Assembly (NCBI GenBank): GCA_963930645.1 | Contig: OZ005648.1 | Span: forward strand, 2,834,631 to 2,898,630 | Origin: Salticus scenicus | Taxonomy: Eukaryota; Arthropoda; Arachnida; Araneae; Salticidae | Direction: 5' to 3' | DNA: 64,000 nt | In this document: positions 33,420 through 46,960 of the stretch, in pieces | How the letters are laid out: every line of letters starts with the position of its first letter | Position numbering within the stretch: the first letter of the stretch is position 1 | Translations under genes and position numbers: made by a program | The notes under the pieces: generated by a model | Told to the model about the DNA's origin: nothing | Databases searched by the model: none | The model's input: only the letters and a program-made list of their open reading frames with translations

Positions 33420-33781
33420 CATACATTTTTAGCTTTAAAAAGTTTATATAGTTTCATTAAAATATTAAATGATTATTTTAAATTCCTATAAAGACAATTA
33501 AATAGCATGGTCATTCGAAGAAAAGAATTTTAACGAAAAAAGAAAACCATAAAAAAATTTTTCTTTGCAAAAATATTTCCAATTTCTTTTATTTCTTTCG
33601 TATGTTTTTCTGATGAATAGTTGTCTGTTTAATTTTTTTTTACGAAAACAATCCAAATAATATTAGCGATTTAAATTTTTTCAAATACAAAAAAAAAAAA
33701 AAAGGCATCTATTATTTATCAGTTAATGTATTACAGAAAATAGACAGCTATAATAAGAGAAAATTAAAGGGGGCAAAAAAA
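33420..33781 (+). repeat. Ancient duplicated block W, copy 2 (left part)
   Basis: Continues at 34670-34830 after interruption by element I-3. It matches 20830-21430 ('CTGATGAATAGTTGTC', 'CAGTTAATGTATTACAGAAA'; right part 'GTAACGTAACATTTGCAAG'). Confidence 0.6.
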
Positions 33782-34669
33782 TCTGGTGTGAAACAACCAC
33801 ACGACTTCCATTACCCAGTATTACACGTATTATATTTCAGAAATAATGTAATCAGAAGACGTAAAATTGACCTAACAAAGTAGATACTTAAAAATTTCCT
33901 ATAAGAGAAAACTGATATATATATACATATAAAGACATGTAAAACAGAGTTTACATAGCGAGTTAAAAAAAAAATAAATAAATAAAAAACCTACCTAATC
34001 AGGATGACTGTTAATTTTTCCTGTAAAAATCACGCAATACATGAAAAAAGGATATCTAAAATGGATTTATGTAACAATTTTCAAGAAAATCGTTAGAGCC
34101 GATTTTATACCAAGTTTTACTCAAACTTGGCATACTTAATTATTGACCGGGAAATAATAATTACATACAAAAGGATATTTAAAAGGGAGTTAATATGGCG
34201 AGTTTGGAAAAAATCCGTACAGCTGTTTTCAAAAAACGTGCTTGCGAGACCTGAAATTGAGCTATTTATACAGGGCGCCTATAAATTTTTCTGACCTAAC
34301 CAACTATATCATTCGAAGAGTTTATGTAGCAAATTTGAAGAAAATCGTTAGAACTGTTTTTGAGATGCAGACTTACGGCCACTTCCGGTTATCCAAATTT
34401 CACTAAAATTTGGAAAATTTATCTGTACACCAGTTTTGTCTCAATGCTGAAGTTTCGTATTTCTATCTTTATTAATTTCGAGAGATATGATAGTCAGAAG
34501 ATTCCCCACATACATACACACATACATGCACACAAACTGACCGATTGCCAAAAACTAATCTTTTGGGTTCAGGAGATCTTAAAGCGTGTAAATCAGGTGA
34601 AAACTCGAGATCGAATTTTCAGACCGAATACAATACTTCCATTACCTACAGTAGTCGGGTAACTGAAGT
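33782..34669 (+). mobile_element. Hairpin-end element family I, copy 3, full length
   Basis: The 5' end is 'TCTGGTGTGAAACAACCAC' (GTGTG/CACAC can pair), then the arm ACTTCCATTACC (33804-33815). Several modules follow, with 'CGTTAGAGCCGATTTT', 'AGTTAATATGGCGAGTTTGG' and 'CCTGAAATTGAGCTATTTAT'. Then come a CATACACACATACATG microsatellite, the end module and the terminal hairpin (34635-34669; ACTTCCATTACC / GGGTAACTGAAGT). The element is 888 bp long, non-coding, and inserted next to an A-rich tract in block W. Confidence 0.8.
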
Positions 34670-34899
34670 AAAATAAGGAATTGAAAGTAATAATTTGCGT
34701 TTTTCTATAATATAGACATATCTTTAATTTAGAAAATACAAAAAATGCTGAAATAAATTTTAAAATGTTGGGAAAGCACAAGTTTATAATTTGAGGCTCA
34801 TTGAAGTAACGTAACATTTGCAAGTTTTACTGAAGGCGTTTAATTACTAAGGCGTGTGATTACTAAGGCGATTAAAATTGAAAAAATGCAATCTTTATA

Positions 34900-36860
<1,961 letters not shown>

Positions 36861-37708
36861 TAGATCTTTACGCCTTATCAATCGCATTCTTTCAGCCGTT
36901 ATATGACCTCCTCATTCTGAAAAATTAAAATGTAATATGTACAGATATACAGAAATTATATTAGTATATTCATGAATATATATATTTATAAAAATTAAAG
37001 AAATAAAAAAAGAAATTAGATACTAGATATTAGTTTATCATAATGGTACATTATGTGTGAATATTGATATGAAGGTGATAAATTATTAAGAAAAGCAATT
37101 TCTTATATTTCTTTTAACGAGTTGAATGAGAAGCAATTTTTTGAAGTAGGTTGAGATAATTTTCCTTTCAGTGATAATAGCCCTTTATCAAACTTTCGTA
37201 AATAAAATTCGTTTAATTTACTTATATGTCTTTTTAGTTTATAATACACTATGAATTGTCTGTAGGCAAAAAATAAAATTGCATAGGCTATCTTATTCGA
37301 ATGGGGGTATGAATTCATAATATTTTTAATGTTTTAAGTTACATTTAAGGAAAAAATAAATCATAACAGATGAATTAAATTAGAAAAATAAAATAAAAAC
37401 AATAAATGATTAATTAATTAAAAAGTAAAATTAATAATAAATAAAATTAATAAATTAATCAACACAATCTTAATTTTACATACTTGAGTTGGTCGGTCTT
37501 TGAGTTTTCATTGAAGTTCAAGTCCCACCAGTGACTAATAGGTTTTGTTTTAAAATTAACAGACTGGGGGTTCCGGGTTTGAAGCCAGGTCATGATAGTT
37601 GACAAAGCCGTTCGAAGTTCATAATTTTTTTTTTCGAGACTTACATGAATACACGCTAGAATTTCAGATTGTGCGTTCACTGTCGTTCAAAATTAAAGCA
37701 GCAATTTA
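36861..37708. other. Spacer without recognised genes
   Basis: AT-rich. A GC-richer patch at 37480-37640 has two short B-box-like motifs ('AGTTCAAGTCCCACC', 'GGGTTTGAAGCC') but no paired A box that I can defend. Confidence 0.35.
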
Positions 37709-39829
37709 TTTTCTCGTTTTCTTCTCTTGCGCATAACTTTAAAACAGATAAACACATGAACATACAATTTGGATGGCATTTTTGTTTTCATATCGTTATG
37801 AAATTTTATATAACTTTGGCATAACTTTAAATTTAAACTAATAATTATTCAGTTTTTCTCAAAAATGAAACAATTGAACAATTTTAGAAAAGAAAACTTA
37901 AAATAATGGTGTTAAGGATGCATTACAGATAGGTGAAGACGCGCATGCCTTCAAATGTTAAACTAAATCCCGATTTTTTTTCTTTTTTCTGTATTCACTT
38001 TTCTTTTACTTTTATAAAGAGCTTTTTGAAAAAAAAATATATATATATATATATTAATTTATAAACTCTGAGCATCAACAGAATTACAAAGATGTCGATA
38101 AATAACTTTATAATGACCATCTTTTCCAATTTTCATCTTTGTATGTATTTATTTTTAAAAAGTTATTGACACGCGGAAAAAAAAAAAAAAAAAAAACTAG
38201 TTGGCATAGGTGGACTCTGCTCAGTTCCCCATCATATTTATGTTGTCATAAATTTCTAGAGCGAGACATATTATAATCATGTTAAAAGAAATGAATTTGA
38301 CCAAAGCTTGATGCAGTGACAGAATGAACTCCCCGCCTAACAGGCTATCCACCGTTCACTTCGAGATATTTATCTTATTCTAATCTATTAATTTATTTTA
38401 TCAGGGTCAATTCCGTTGTTTAGTTTTCATGCTACTGTTTCCAATGCAATAATCCTCAAAATTCATATTTATATGAAAAATTTACATTTTCGCTATGTTG
38501 ATAAAATCGTAAATTACGAATAATTTACGAAATTTTCCTATTAGAATATATGTAGTCAATCATGTTCAAACAAATATCATAAATGTAATTTTGAAGTTGT
38601 CTGTATTTAGGATCCTCAAAATGGAAGTTTATGCTCAATTTTGCCTTATTCTGACATGTTAAGTAAATCGTAAATTCCAAATAACTTACGAATTTTTTTA
38701 ATTGGAAAAATCATAGTCTATGATATTCATGCCAGTATCCAAAATAATATTTAAAAAGTGGTGTGACATCTTTACGATGAAAATATCCCTCAAGATTGAC
38801 GTTTATGTGAAATTTTGCTCTATTCTGCAATGTTAAGAAATTCGTATTTTTCCAATAACTTACGAAATTTTTATATTGGAAAATTCAGAGTCATTAATAT
38901 TCATGCCAGTGTCATAAATAATATTTCAAAAGTAGTCTGACATCTTTACGGTGAAAATATCCCTCAAAATTGACGTTTATGTGAAATTTAGCCGTATACT
39001 GCAATGTTAAGAAATTCATAAATTTCCAATAACTTGCGAAATTTTCAAAGTAGCATATTTATAGTTACTGATGTTCATTACGGCATCAAAACTGATATTT
39101 AAAAAGTGGTCTGACATTTTTACAATAAAAAGTTTCTATTTAATGCACGTTTAAGTGAATTTTTGTCCTATTCTCCCATGTTAAGAAAATCGTAAATTTC
39201 TAATAACTTACGAAGTTTTTTAATTCGAATGTTGCAAATGAATAGGGTTCTTGCCAGTATCGAAAGTAATATTTTAAAACTGATCTGACCTCTCTGCGAT
39301 GATTTGTTCGTGAGATATCGTGTACACAGACTAACAAACTAACGGACTAACAGACACCCTACAGACAGACACCATACAAATTTTGTCATTTTCGGATTCC
39401 CCACACCTGAAAACGTGTAAAAAAGTCAAAAAACCGAGGTCGAAAATTTTTACGATTACTTAAGTTCCCCATACCTATAGTATGATGGGGAACTAAAAAA
39501 AGGCGAAAGAAGAAACGGAAAATTGAATACAGGAAGAAAAATCTAGTTTTAATCTACCACATGGATGCATATGCATTTTCACCTATCTGTGATGCATCCT
39601 TGTGACCTTTTTTCATTAAGTTTTCTTTTCTAAAATTGTTGAAATTTTCATTTTTCTCCAACGCTTACTTTCGAGAAAAAAATTAATAATTATTAGTTTA
39701 AACATTATTACTTATAAAAATAATAAAATTATAAATTCGGTTAATGGTGGGAGAACGAACATGTCATCCAAATATTATCTTTATGTGTATATTTGTTTAA
39801 TAGTTATACGCAAAAGAAAACGAAAAAAT
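37709..39829. mobile_element. Fold-back element with arms of about 330 bp
   Basis: The left arm (about 37709-38035) and right arm (about 39505-39829) are reverse complements: 'CTCGTTTTCTTCTCTTGCG' pairs with 'CGCAAAAGAAAACGAAAAA', and 'ACAATTTTAGAAAAGAAAAC', 'AGGATGCATTACAGATAGGT' and 'TAAACTAATAATTATT' all have partners. Element II-2 fills nearly all of the loop. No coding sequence; superfamily unknown. Confidence 0.75.
38196..39494 (+). mobile_element. Hairpin-end element family II, copy 2, full length
   Basis: The 5' end is ACTAGTTGGCATAGG after an A20 run, then the arm AGTTCCCCATCAT. Modules of about 180 bp follow ('TTACGAAATTTTC', 'CAGACATCTTTACG'-like, 'TTGACGTTTATGTGAAATTT', 'TGTTAAGAAATTCGTA'). 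Then come 'GATATCGTGTACACAGAC', ACAGACAGACACC and the end module ('CACACCTGAAAACGTG', 'GAGGTCGAAAATTTTTACG'). The hairpin is at 39463-39494 (AGTTCCCCAT / ATGGGGAACT, 10 bp perfect). Confidence 0.85.
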
Positions 39830-40182
39830 AGATTGTTATTTTAATCTTGAACACCAGTAAATTTTAGAGTTTTATTCTACGTATTTTATGACTAATGTCC
39901 TTTCTTAACATTTATTTATGTTATAAGAATATCTAATAAAATAAAAGCTTTAAGTTACATTAAAAAAAAAAAAAAAAAAAACTTTTATCTTAATTGTGAA
40001 GCTATTGAATTTCCAAGTAGCGAAGGGGAAAAGCTGAGAGATTAATCAAAAATTCAATTGCTGAATATGAAATCTTGCTGATAAAGAAATCTTTAGCATT
40101 TCTTCTTGAATATAGTTTATTTATTAGAAAATATATTTTAATTTATTTAGAATGTGTAAGAAAAAACGTTAAGAAATAAAAG

Positions 40183-40223
<41 letters not shown>

Positions 40224-41269
40224 TTTAAAAAGCACAGAAAGTTTTCATAAATTAAAATTACATGGAAATTTTTAATTCTAGAAATTGATAAATAAATTGA
40301 GCAAAAGACATAAGACCCTATAATCTAATTTATTGTAACAAATTATGCAACATTATGAACTTTATATTAAAAGAAAAATACAATTAAATGTCAAAGCAGT
40401 CATTCCTTTGATAAAATATCACAGAGAATAAACATAATTTATGCTTTATTAAAAACTGTTTTGATGAGAAATGTTGCATACCATACTTCTATAATAACAG
40501 TAAGGATTCGTTAAAATTAATCCTATTAAAGCTTACAAAAAAAAAAAAAAAAAAAAAAAAAAAAACATAAACACACAATCGATATAATACAAATAAACAT
40601 AAAACAAAGATTTACTAAGGAAATTAGCAAAAAATAAATTATTTGAATTTGGAGAAGGCTCGGAACAGTATAGGATATTCTCAGATTGTTATATGTAATT
40701 AATATCTTGTATATTTTACTACACCATTTTATTTAACATTAAACAAAACTCCTATTTTTTTTTTTTTTTTTTAATGTAACTAGCCTGTCTAGCGGTACTG
40801 CCTCTTCTGATGAAAAAATTACACGGGCGTACTCTGGTTTCTTTGGTTACATTGAAGAATACATATGCAAGTCTATTAAGTTAAAATAAAATATTAAAAT
40901 ATTAGAATTATAGTGTGTACACACTGAAAAATCAATTAAAATTTGAATCACAAGGAAAAAAAATTGCAAGTTGAAATGTATTGAAAATAAATAAATAAAT
41001 AAAATAAATAAAAAATAGCTTCAATTTAAAAAAAAAAAAAGTATAATTTTTGCATTCTATATAAAATTATTAGTAAATTACATTTTAATTACTTGTTATT
41101 TCACATTTTAATTGCCTTTTTAACCATCATTAAATGACAATAATACGTTGGTGATAAATGTAAATTCATTTTATTTTAAAGAATACATATGCAAGTCTGT
41201 ATGTGAGAAAGATTCCTTCAAGTTTAAAGAAAGTATTATGAAATTCGAATAATTGTGTACACATTTAAA
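39830..41269. other. AT-rich spacer with a local duplication
   Basis: Includes long poly-A/T runs (about 40189-40216 and 40538-40565). 'GAATACATATGCAAGTCT' occurs at about 40856 and 41182. Both are followed by 'GTGTACACA' and 'AATTAAAATTT', so about 300 bp is duplicated. No gene. Confidence 0.5.
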
Positions 41270-41960
41270 TTCTAATTAAAATTTTAAGCACAGAGATTTT
41301 ACAAATTATAATGTAACTTGTAGTGTGCACATAAGAAAATAAAGCAAAAGAGAGAAAATCAAATTTGAATATACATATAAATAAGATATTTTTATAAAGT
41401 GAAAACAAGAATGGTATTTTTGTTTCATAAGTTAAAATCTTGATTGCAGTTTCATAGATAATGCATTACTGCGTTTAAAATATTATAACGCTGAAGATAC
41501 GCTAATAATGCTTTAATGACAAAACAGTGTCATTTATGGCGATATGCATGATAAGGAAAACTTTTTCATTGTCAGTCCTTTTATTGCAATTTCTAAGCTC
41601 ATTATCTTTGAATGCACTTAGGCTATCGATTTTTATAGCGGAAAATTCTCATCGTTAAACTAAACTACGGCTATATTGGGAAGACTTATCGTATTATTGA
41701 TTACAAATACGTCTCAGAAACTGCCCAATCTGATATGCATAGAAAGTGTTACGAAAGGAGGACCAAAGACGTTCTGTTGTATTGGTTTTCAGAAGAATGT
41801 TCAGTCTGTTAAAAAATTGAATTCTTTCTGTTTTATTTTTTTTTTTCTTCGTTTATATGTTTGTCAAATAATTTTATTATTTCTTGCATATGCATTGCTC
41901 GTTGTGATAATAATTTTGAAAAAAGTAATTTGTAAATAAATTAATCCTTTCTTCATGAGT
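41270..41960 (+). repeat. Ancient duplicated block V, copy 2
   Basis: Counterpart of 28630-29600 without the inserted TIR element. It holds two overlapping short open frames (41639-41818 and 41676-41939). The first ends in a Cys-containing 'HRKCYERRTKDVLLYWFSEE' stretch, but the paralogous sequence at 29.35 kb is frameshifted relative to it, which argues against coding. Confidence 0.6.
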
Positions 41961-42093
41961 TAGCGAATATCTGTTAAAAAGTTTTGCCAACTTTTAACGT
42001 CCATATTTTGTTACATTTGTCAAGCGTCTTACAAAGTTCATTGAAATATTGGCGTTTTGCGTAGAATTAATATGCGAACTCGATTCATGTTAA

Positions 42094-42302
42094 ACCCTCG
42101 AAGTGCTATCGTCTCGCTGCGAGACGATTCGGATCTCTGCTAGAGTGCTATCGTTTCGCTGCGAGACGATTCGTAAAAATCTATATAACAACTCGTAAAA
42201 TCGAGATACCAATCGATTTTATATATCTGCACGAAAAATATATCTGCACGGTGCCTTAAAAATGCTTAGCACTTAAGAGTGAAACGATCAGCACTTAGAG
42301 GG
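42094..42302. mobile_element. piggyBac-like MITE, 209 bp, TTAA target
   Basis: TTAA flanks both sides (42090-42093 and 42303-42306). The ends are inverted: ACCCTCGAAGTGCTATCG and, on the other strand, CCCTCTAAGTGCTGATCG. Inside the left half is a direct duplication of 'AGTGCTATCGT' with a GC-rich hairpin, ATCGTCTCG-CTG-CGAGACGAT; the second copy has one mismatch. TTAA duplication and a CCCT terminus are piggyBac hallmarks. It carries no transposase. Confidence 0.75.
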
Positions 42303-42306
42303 TTAA

Positions 42307-42756
42307 AGCAAGAGAATTTGGTTGAGCTCTTGAAGGATGAACAAAAGTGTTTCGCTTGGTGGCGAAAAAGTCTGATTGAAATTATACTTTACGAAGTTTG
42401 TTTATAAGTTTCATGGTTTGAAGAAATTAATGGACTGGAGCAAATTTTGAATGGTGTTCCAAGATATGCGAATTTATTCTCCAGTGATAGTATTTAAGCG
42501 AAATTAAATCTACAGTCGAGGTCAGTTAGAGATTGAGTGGAAAGCTTAAACATTAACAATGTAGTATGTTGATTTAGACTGAGTGCTAGCCAGTGTGATT
42601 TAAATTCATTTAAAATATCCAACTTAGTTCGAGTAGCCCTGACCTTCCAATCTTGAAACCAATAAACCTTTAGTTGGATTTTAATAATACGTTTTGCTTT
42701 TACTGCAGAGAATTACTCACACAAAAGTCGCGACAAGTGAAGAAGGTAGAGGAGAG
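42307..42756 (+). other. GC-richer segment, possible degenerate LTR
   Basis: Less AT-rich than its flanks. 'AACCAATAAACCTTTAGTTG' provides a polyadenylation-like signal and 'CTTTTACTGCA' a possible LTR 3' end. No matching 5' LTR end or second LTR was found, so this is only a possibility. Confidence 0.25.
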
Positions 42757-42796
42757 TTACATCAAATTATATAACTCATAATATAATTTGATGTAA
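42757..42796. repeat. Perfect 16-bp inverted repeat, 8-nt loop
   Basis: TTACATCAAATTATAT (42757-42772) and ATATAATTTGATGTAA (42781-42796) are exact reverse complements around AACTCATA. Confidence 0.9.
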
Positions 42797-42839
42797 TTTA
42801 TAACATATACTAATTCTTTTACTAATATTCATTTAAACA

Positions 42840-43700
42840 CTGCCATATTTTCTGGGTGTTAACATGCGCTGTTTAGAAATTTACATAATTAATTACAAAA
42901 ATGTAAAAGTCCAAAAGTTCTGAAAAATATAAGCTAAATAATAAATTTATGTATATATTTGGTTTTTGCGAATAAAAATCAATAAAAAGTTCTATTTTTA
43001 AACGTATATCAAAAATTAAAGCGAAATTTATTTTTTTATATTTTGTCTGTTTACCTTACAAATCAAAATCATTGTGACATAATCATTTAATTTTCATACC
43101 ATTTTCATTTCGTACGATAGTTATAAAATAATCATTCGGATTTATTTTACATTTTCTCATTCAAAATTTTAAAAGTAAATCAATCGAAAGGAGGGAAAAA
43201 ATAGATAAAAGATTCATTAAATGGAAAAGTTTTTTTTCTTTATCGTTTTCTGTTTTCTTTGAATTTTAATTTATCAAATGGAAATTCAGATAATTTATTT
43301 AGTGATTTTTGACGCGATGGATTAATTCAGATATTGCAGGTTTTGATTGTTTGCAGCAGTTTGGGAGAAAGATTATTTAACTTCAAATATATAATTTACT
43401 CTTCATTTCACCAATATCCGAGATTTTTTAGATTGAAGAATGCATTTTCAAAATAATTAATGCCTTGTTTAAATTTCTGTTTTGATTTTCTTTATTGAGG
43501 AATTATTGAACTCTTTATATAGATTTATATTCAGTTGATTGGATTGCTTAATAAATAATAATATTAGTTTAAATAATTCATAAATAATGAGTTAATAAAG
43601 ACACTGCTGGAATAAAAATTTATATACCTGTAATTAGGATATAAACTCTAATAAATGTTTTATATCAGCTAGATTTACTACGCAAACACTTTTACGTAAA
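42840..43700 (+). repeat. Ancient duplicated block U, copy 2
   Basis: 'AATAAAAATCAATAAAAAGT', 'TTTATCAAATGGAAATTCAG', 'ACTCTTCATTTCACCAATAT' and 'CGCAAACACTTTTACGTAAA' align with copies 1 and 3. Confidence 0.6.
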
Positions 43701-44819
43701 ATGCACTTAATATCCATAACACTCACATTACATGCTTCGTATTCTACCAGGCCCTTGAAAAATTTAGAATGCAAACATACAGCTATCTAATTCCAGTTTG
43801 CCTTAATTCATTTTGCTTTGACTTTATTTCATTTTTGGTTTGATTTGGGTGGTTTCTGTTTTTTATCATATTAATTGTTTGAAATACTGATAATATTTAA
43901 TAATCTTTATATTTCAACAGTATGCTCTGATTATTATCAATATATATATGTATGTGTGTGTGTGTTGTATGATGAAGAGTAAGCAAAAACACGAAAGAAT
44001 GTTTTTTGTGTTGAAATAATTAAGCACAAATTTTCTCATACACACATACAAGAAAAAAAAGAGAGAGACATTAATACAACGAGAAAACAACCAAAAAACC
44101 TACGTACTCCTCATTTTATTCTACTTATGATAAAGGGTCGAGCTTAATTATTTTGAGGTGAATTAACTGTAGCGTAATTTTGAATTTTTTTAGCACTCAG
44201 TTTTCAGTGTAAACATTTTGTTTTGTTAAAAAAAAAAAAAAAAAATCTTGAAAAAAGATGCTGCAAATTATTTAATATGCATCGTATATGACAACTTGAC
44301 GACTTATAAAGCTGAACTAAAAGTTCAGTGATTTTTATGACAATTTAAAAAAGAACAATACATAAGTGAAAACAAATAAGCAAATTAAAAGATAACAAAA
44401 AAAAAAAAAAAAAAAATCTTTACCTAAAAAAAAAAAAAAAAAAAAAAATTACACTCATGACATCGATTATGAAACTTGTTTACATGTTATAGCTGCGTGA
44501 AATAAAATTTATCAGGTATTATACATTTATTTTGTTAAAAACTTGAATTTAAAAAATTACTTTAATATTTTTTACATTTGTGTGTTTGTTTACATTCAAA
44601 AAATTAATAATAATAATTATGTTGTAGATTTTTATTATACTGAGGCTAACTGAATTAAATATATATACAATATATTTTAATTTAGTTAATTCAATTTTAA
44701 TAGTTAATTTATTTTTCAATGATATTTCGTTATCAAAATGATACATTTTTGTTTAAAAATTAAAAAAAAAAAAATAATAATCATTTTGTTATGCCGAGTT
44801 AAGTGTCATATTTAAAAAA
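43701..44819. other. Spacer; homopolymers and GT microsatellite
   Basis: AT-rich, with (GT)n at about 43950-43965 and several A18-A23 runs (44225, 44398, 44428). No gene seen. Confidence 0.4.
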
Positions 44820-46731
44820 TAATCACACACAGAATTTTTAATTTATTTTAGATTCTCTCATTAAACGTTTTATTTGAAAAAAAAAAGGAGATGAAAACAT
44901 ATATAAAAAATTTATTAAATGAAAAAATCTTTCTTTATTATTATTTTCTGTTCTGTTTGAATTTTAATTTACCAATTGGAAATTCCAATTACTTTCCAGG
45001 CAACTTTTGATATTATGGATTGCTTTTAAAACGGCAGGCTTTGGTGTTTTGCGTGCAATTTACGGGAACTATCATTTCAGTTCAATTATAATTTACTTTG
45101 CATGTCACCAATATCTCTGACATTATAAATTGCAAAATGCATTTGGAAAATTAATGCATTCTTTGAGATTTTAGCATGCAATAAATTTCAGATTACTTAC
45201 CTTAAAAGCGAAAAACAAAATATAGTTAATTTAAAAAGGGTATTTATTTAGTGCTTAAAATATTGATTGTCAGATGAAAAACTTTGCATATAGTAGGGGA
45301 GACCGGGGTACAATGGACCCATTTTGGAAATTTTAAATGTTTACTCACAAAGTCGCTATTGCATATATGTGTGCATATTACCTATGTATTGGATTTTATG
45401 TTGCACTCAATCAAAAGCAATAATTATGTTTACTTTTTTTATATAAGTTTCGTAATAGCAACTGAACAAGTGGACCATTGCACCCCGACTACGGAGTACA
45501 ATGGTCTATGGCTCGGGATACTATGGACCACAGGTCATATATTAAAAGTATACTAATGTAGTGTGTTTTTTAATAGTATAAAATGCAGAATATATTATAT
45601 TTGATTCATACAAATAATGTAAATTAATGAACATTAAATTAGAAAATGATACACCAAACGATGTTTTGTGTCACTGAAAGTCTGCTGTTTTCTTGTGAAA
45701 TTGTAGGGTCTGGTAGACTCATCATTACAATAGCTTGAAAATTTGCAAGACATGTATAAACGCTCTCAAGAAAAAATGTAGAGATCTTGATTAGGTTTTC
45801 ATTGCGTGAAACTCACAAAAACAGATTCATTATTTTTTATCTCTGCGATTAAACAGACAAAATGTAAAACCACCCTTTTCGTCAAATTTATTTGTATTGT
45901 TATTTTTTAATTATATTATTTAATTCAGTTTGTTATAGCTGTATTATAAATAACTGAATGATTATTAAAAATAAATAAGAAGAAACCTCAAAGTAAATTG
46001 CTTTCTTATTCATCTTTGAAGACATAATAGGTCTAATTAGGGTTAACTATGAAAATTTTAAGTATAATTTATAGCTAACACTTCAAAAATAAAGATTTCG
46101 TAAATCAGTTTATTATAACATAGAACTGGGGTAAATGGACCATGGTCCATTGTACCCCGGTTCTTAGTAATCCATTGTACCCCGTGTGGACCTCTGACAG
46201 CAAATGTTTTAAAAAAAATATTTTAATGAGATTAAATATAATAATAGATGATCTTAGCTCTTTATTGTGCTAAATAGACTCTTCCAGATCATAATTCTTG
46301 AATGATGAAAAGAAAAAAAAAAATACTTAACTCAAAATATTCACTTTTGGTTACCGTGAACTAAATTTCACTAATAAAATAGCTAAATTGTTAGTTAAGC
46401 ATGAAGTTGCTGGCTAAGTTTCATCACTGCAATGCTGCGATCTATGTACCAAAATACAAGCCATAAAATAAATAAATAAATACAATTTTAGGGAGTGTGT
46501 CCATTGTACCCCATGGTCCATTGTACCCTAGTCTCCCCTAGATGTAATTTATATATATAATTCAAAAGTTGTTGAGAAACTTTAAAATGAAGGCATACAA
46601 AATGACTTTAGGGGTATTGTTTGAATGTTGTATGTAAATTTCTGTTACATTGCATGTATTTGTCAAGAATTTACAGTACACAAAGCACAATTTACACCAA
46701 ATGAGACACAACAAATGAAATATATATAGAA

Positions 46732-46771
<40 letters not shown>

Positions 46772-46960
46772 ACATATAATTACTGCTAAGTTAAAAAAAA
46801 AAATAATAAAAACTGTAACCTAGATATGAAAAGTTAATAGCGATAACTTCATTCCGTAAACATTTTGCACTAAAAAGCTTCAAACATTGGTGTAGACTTT
46901 TAAAATTGAAGCAAAACTGCACAACTCTAGTTATGTTTTGGAATATTGAGCATTTTTCAC
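44820..46960 (+). repeat. Ancient duplicated block U, copy 3, split by a TIR element
   Basis: 44820-45293 and 46541-46960 together match 30590-31200 ('TACCAATTGGAAATTCCAAT', 'ATTTCAGTTCAATTATAATT', 'GATGTAATTTATATATATA', 'CCGTAAACATTTTGCACTAA'). The TIR element at 45296-46538 interrupts it at a TA. Confidence 0.65.
45296..46538. mobile_element. TIR element with TAGGGGAGACC ends and reiterated ATGGACC
   Basis: The left end is GGGGAGACCGGGGTACAATG; the right end is the complement of GGGGAGACTAGGGTACAATG. Both are flanked by TA. Interior copies of the phrase occur in both orientations: 'GGAGTACAATGGTC', 'GGACCATGGTCCATTGTACC' and 'CCATTGTACCCCGTGTGGAC'. The TA target fits Tc1/mariner-like transposition. 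No transposase. A related element is at 53256-54207. Confidence 0.8.

Noticed and set aside
37480..37640. SINE or tRNA-like sequence based on two B-box-like motifs
   Set aside because: No A box at proper spacing and no direct repeats found.
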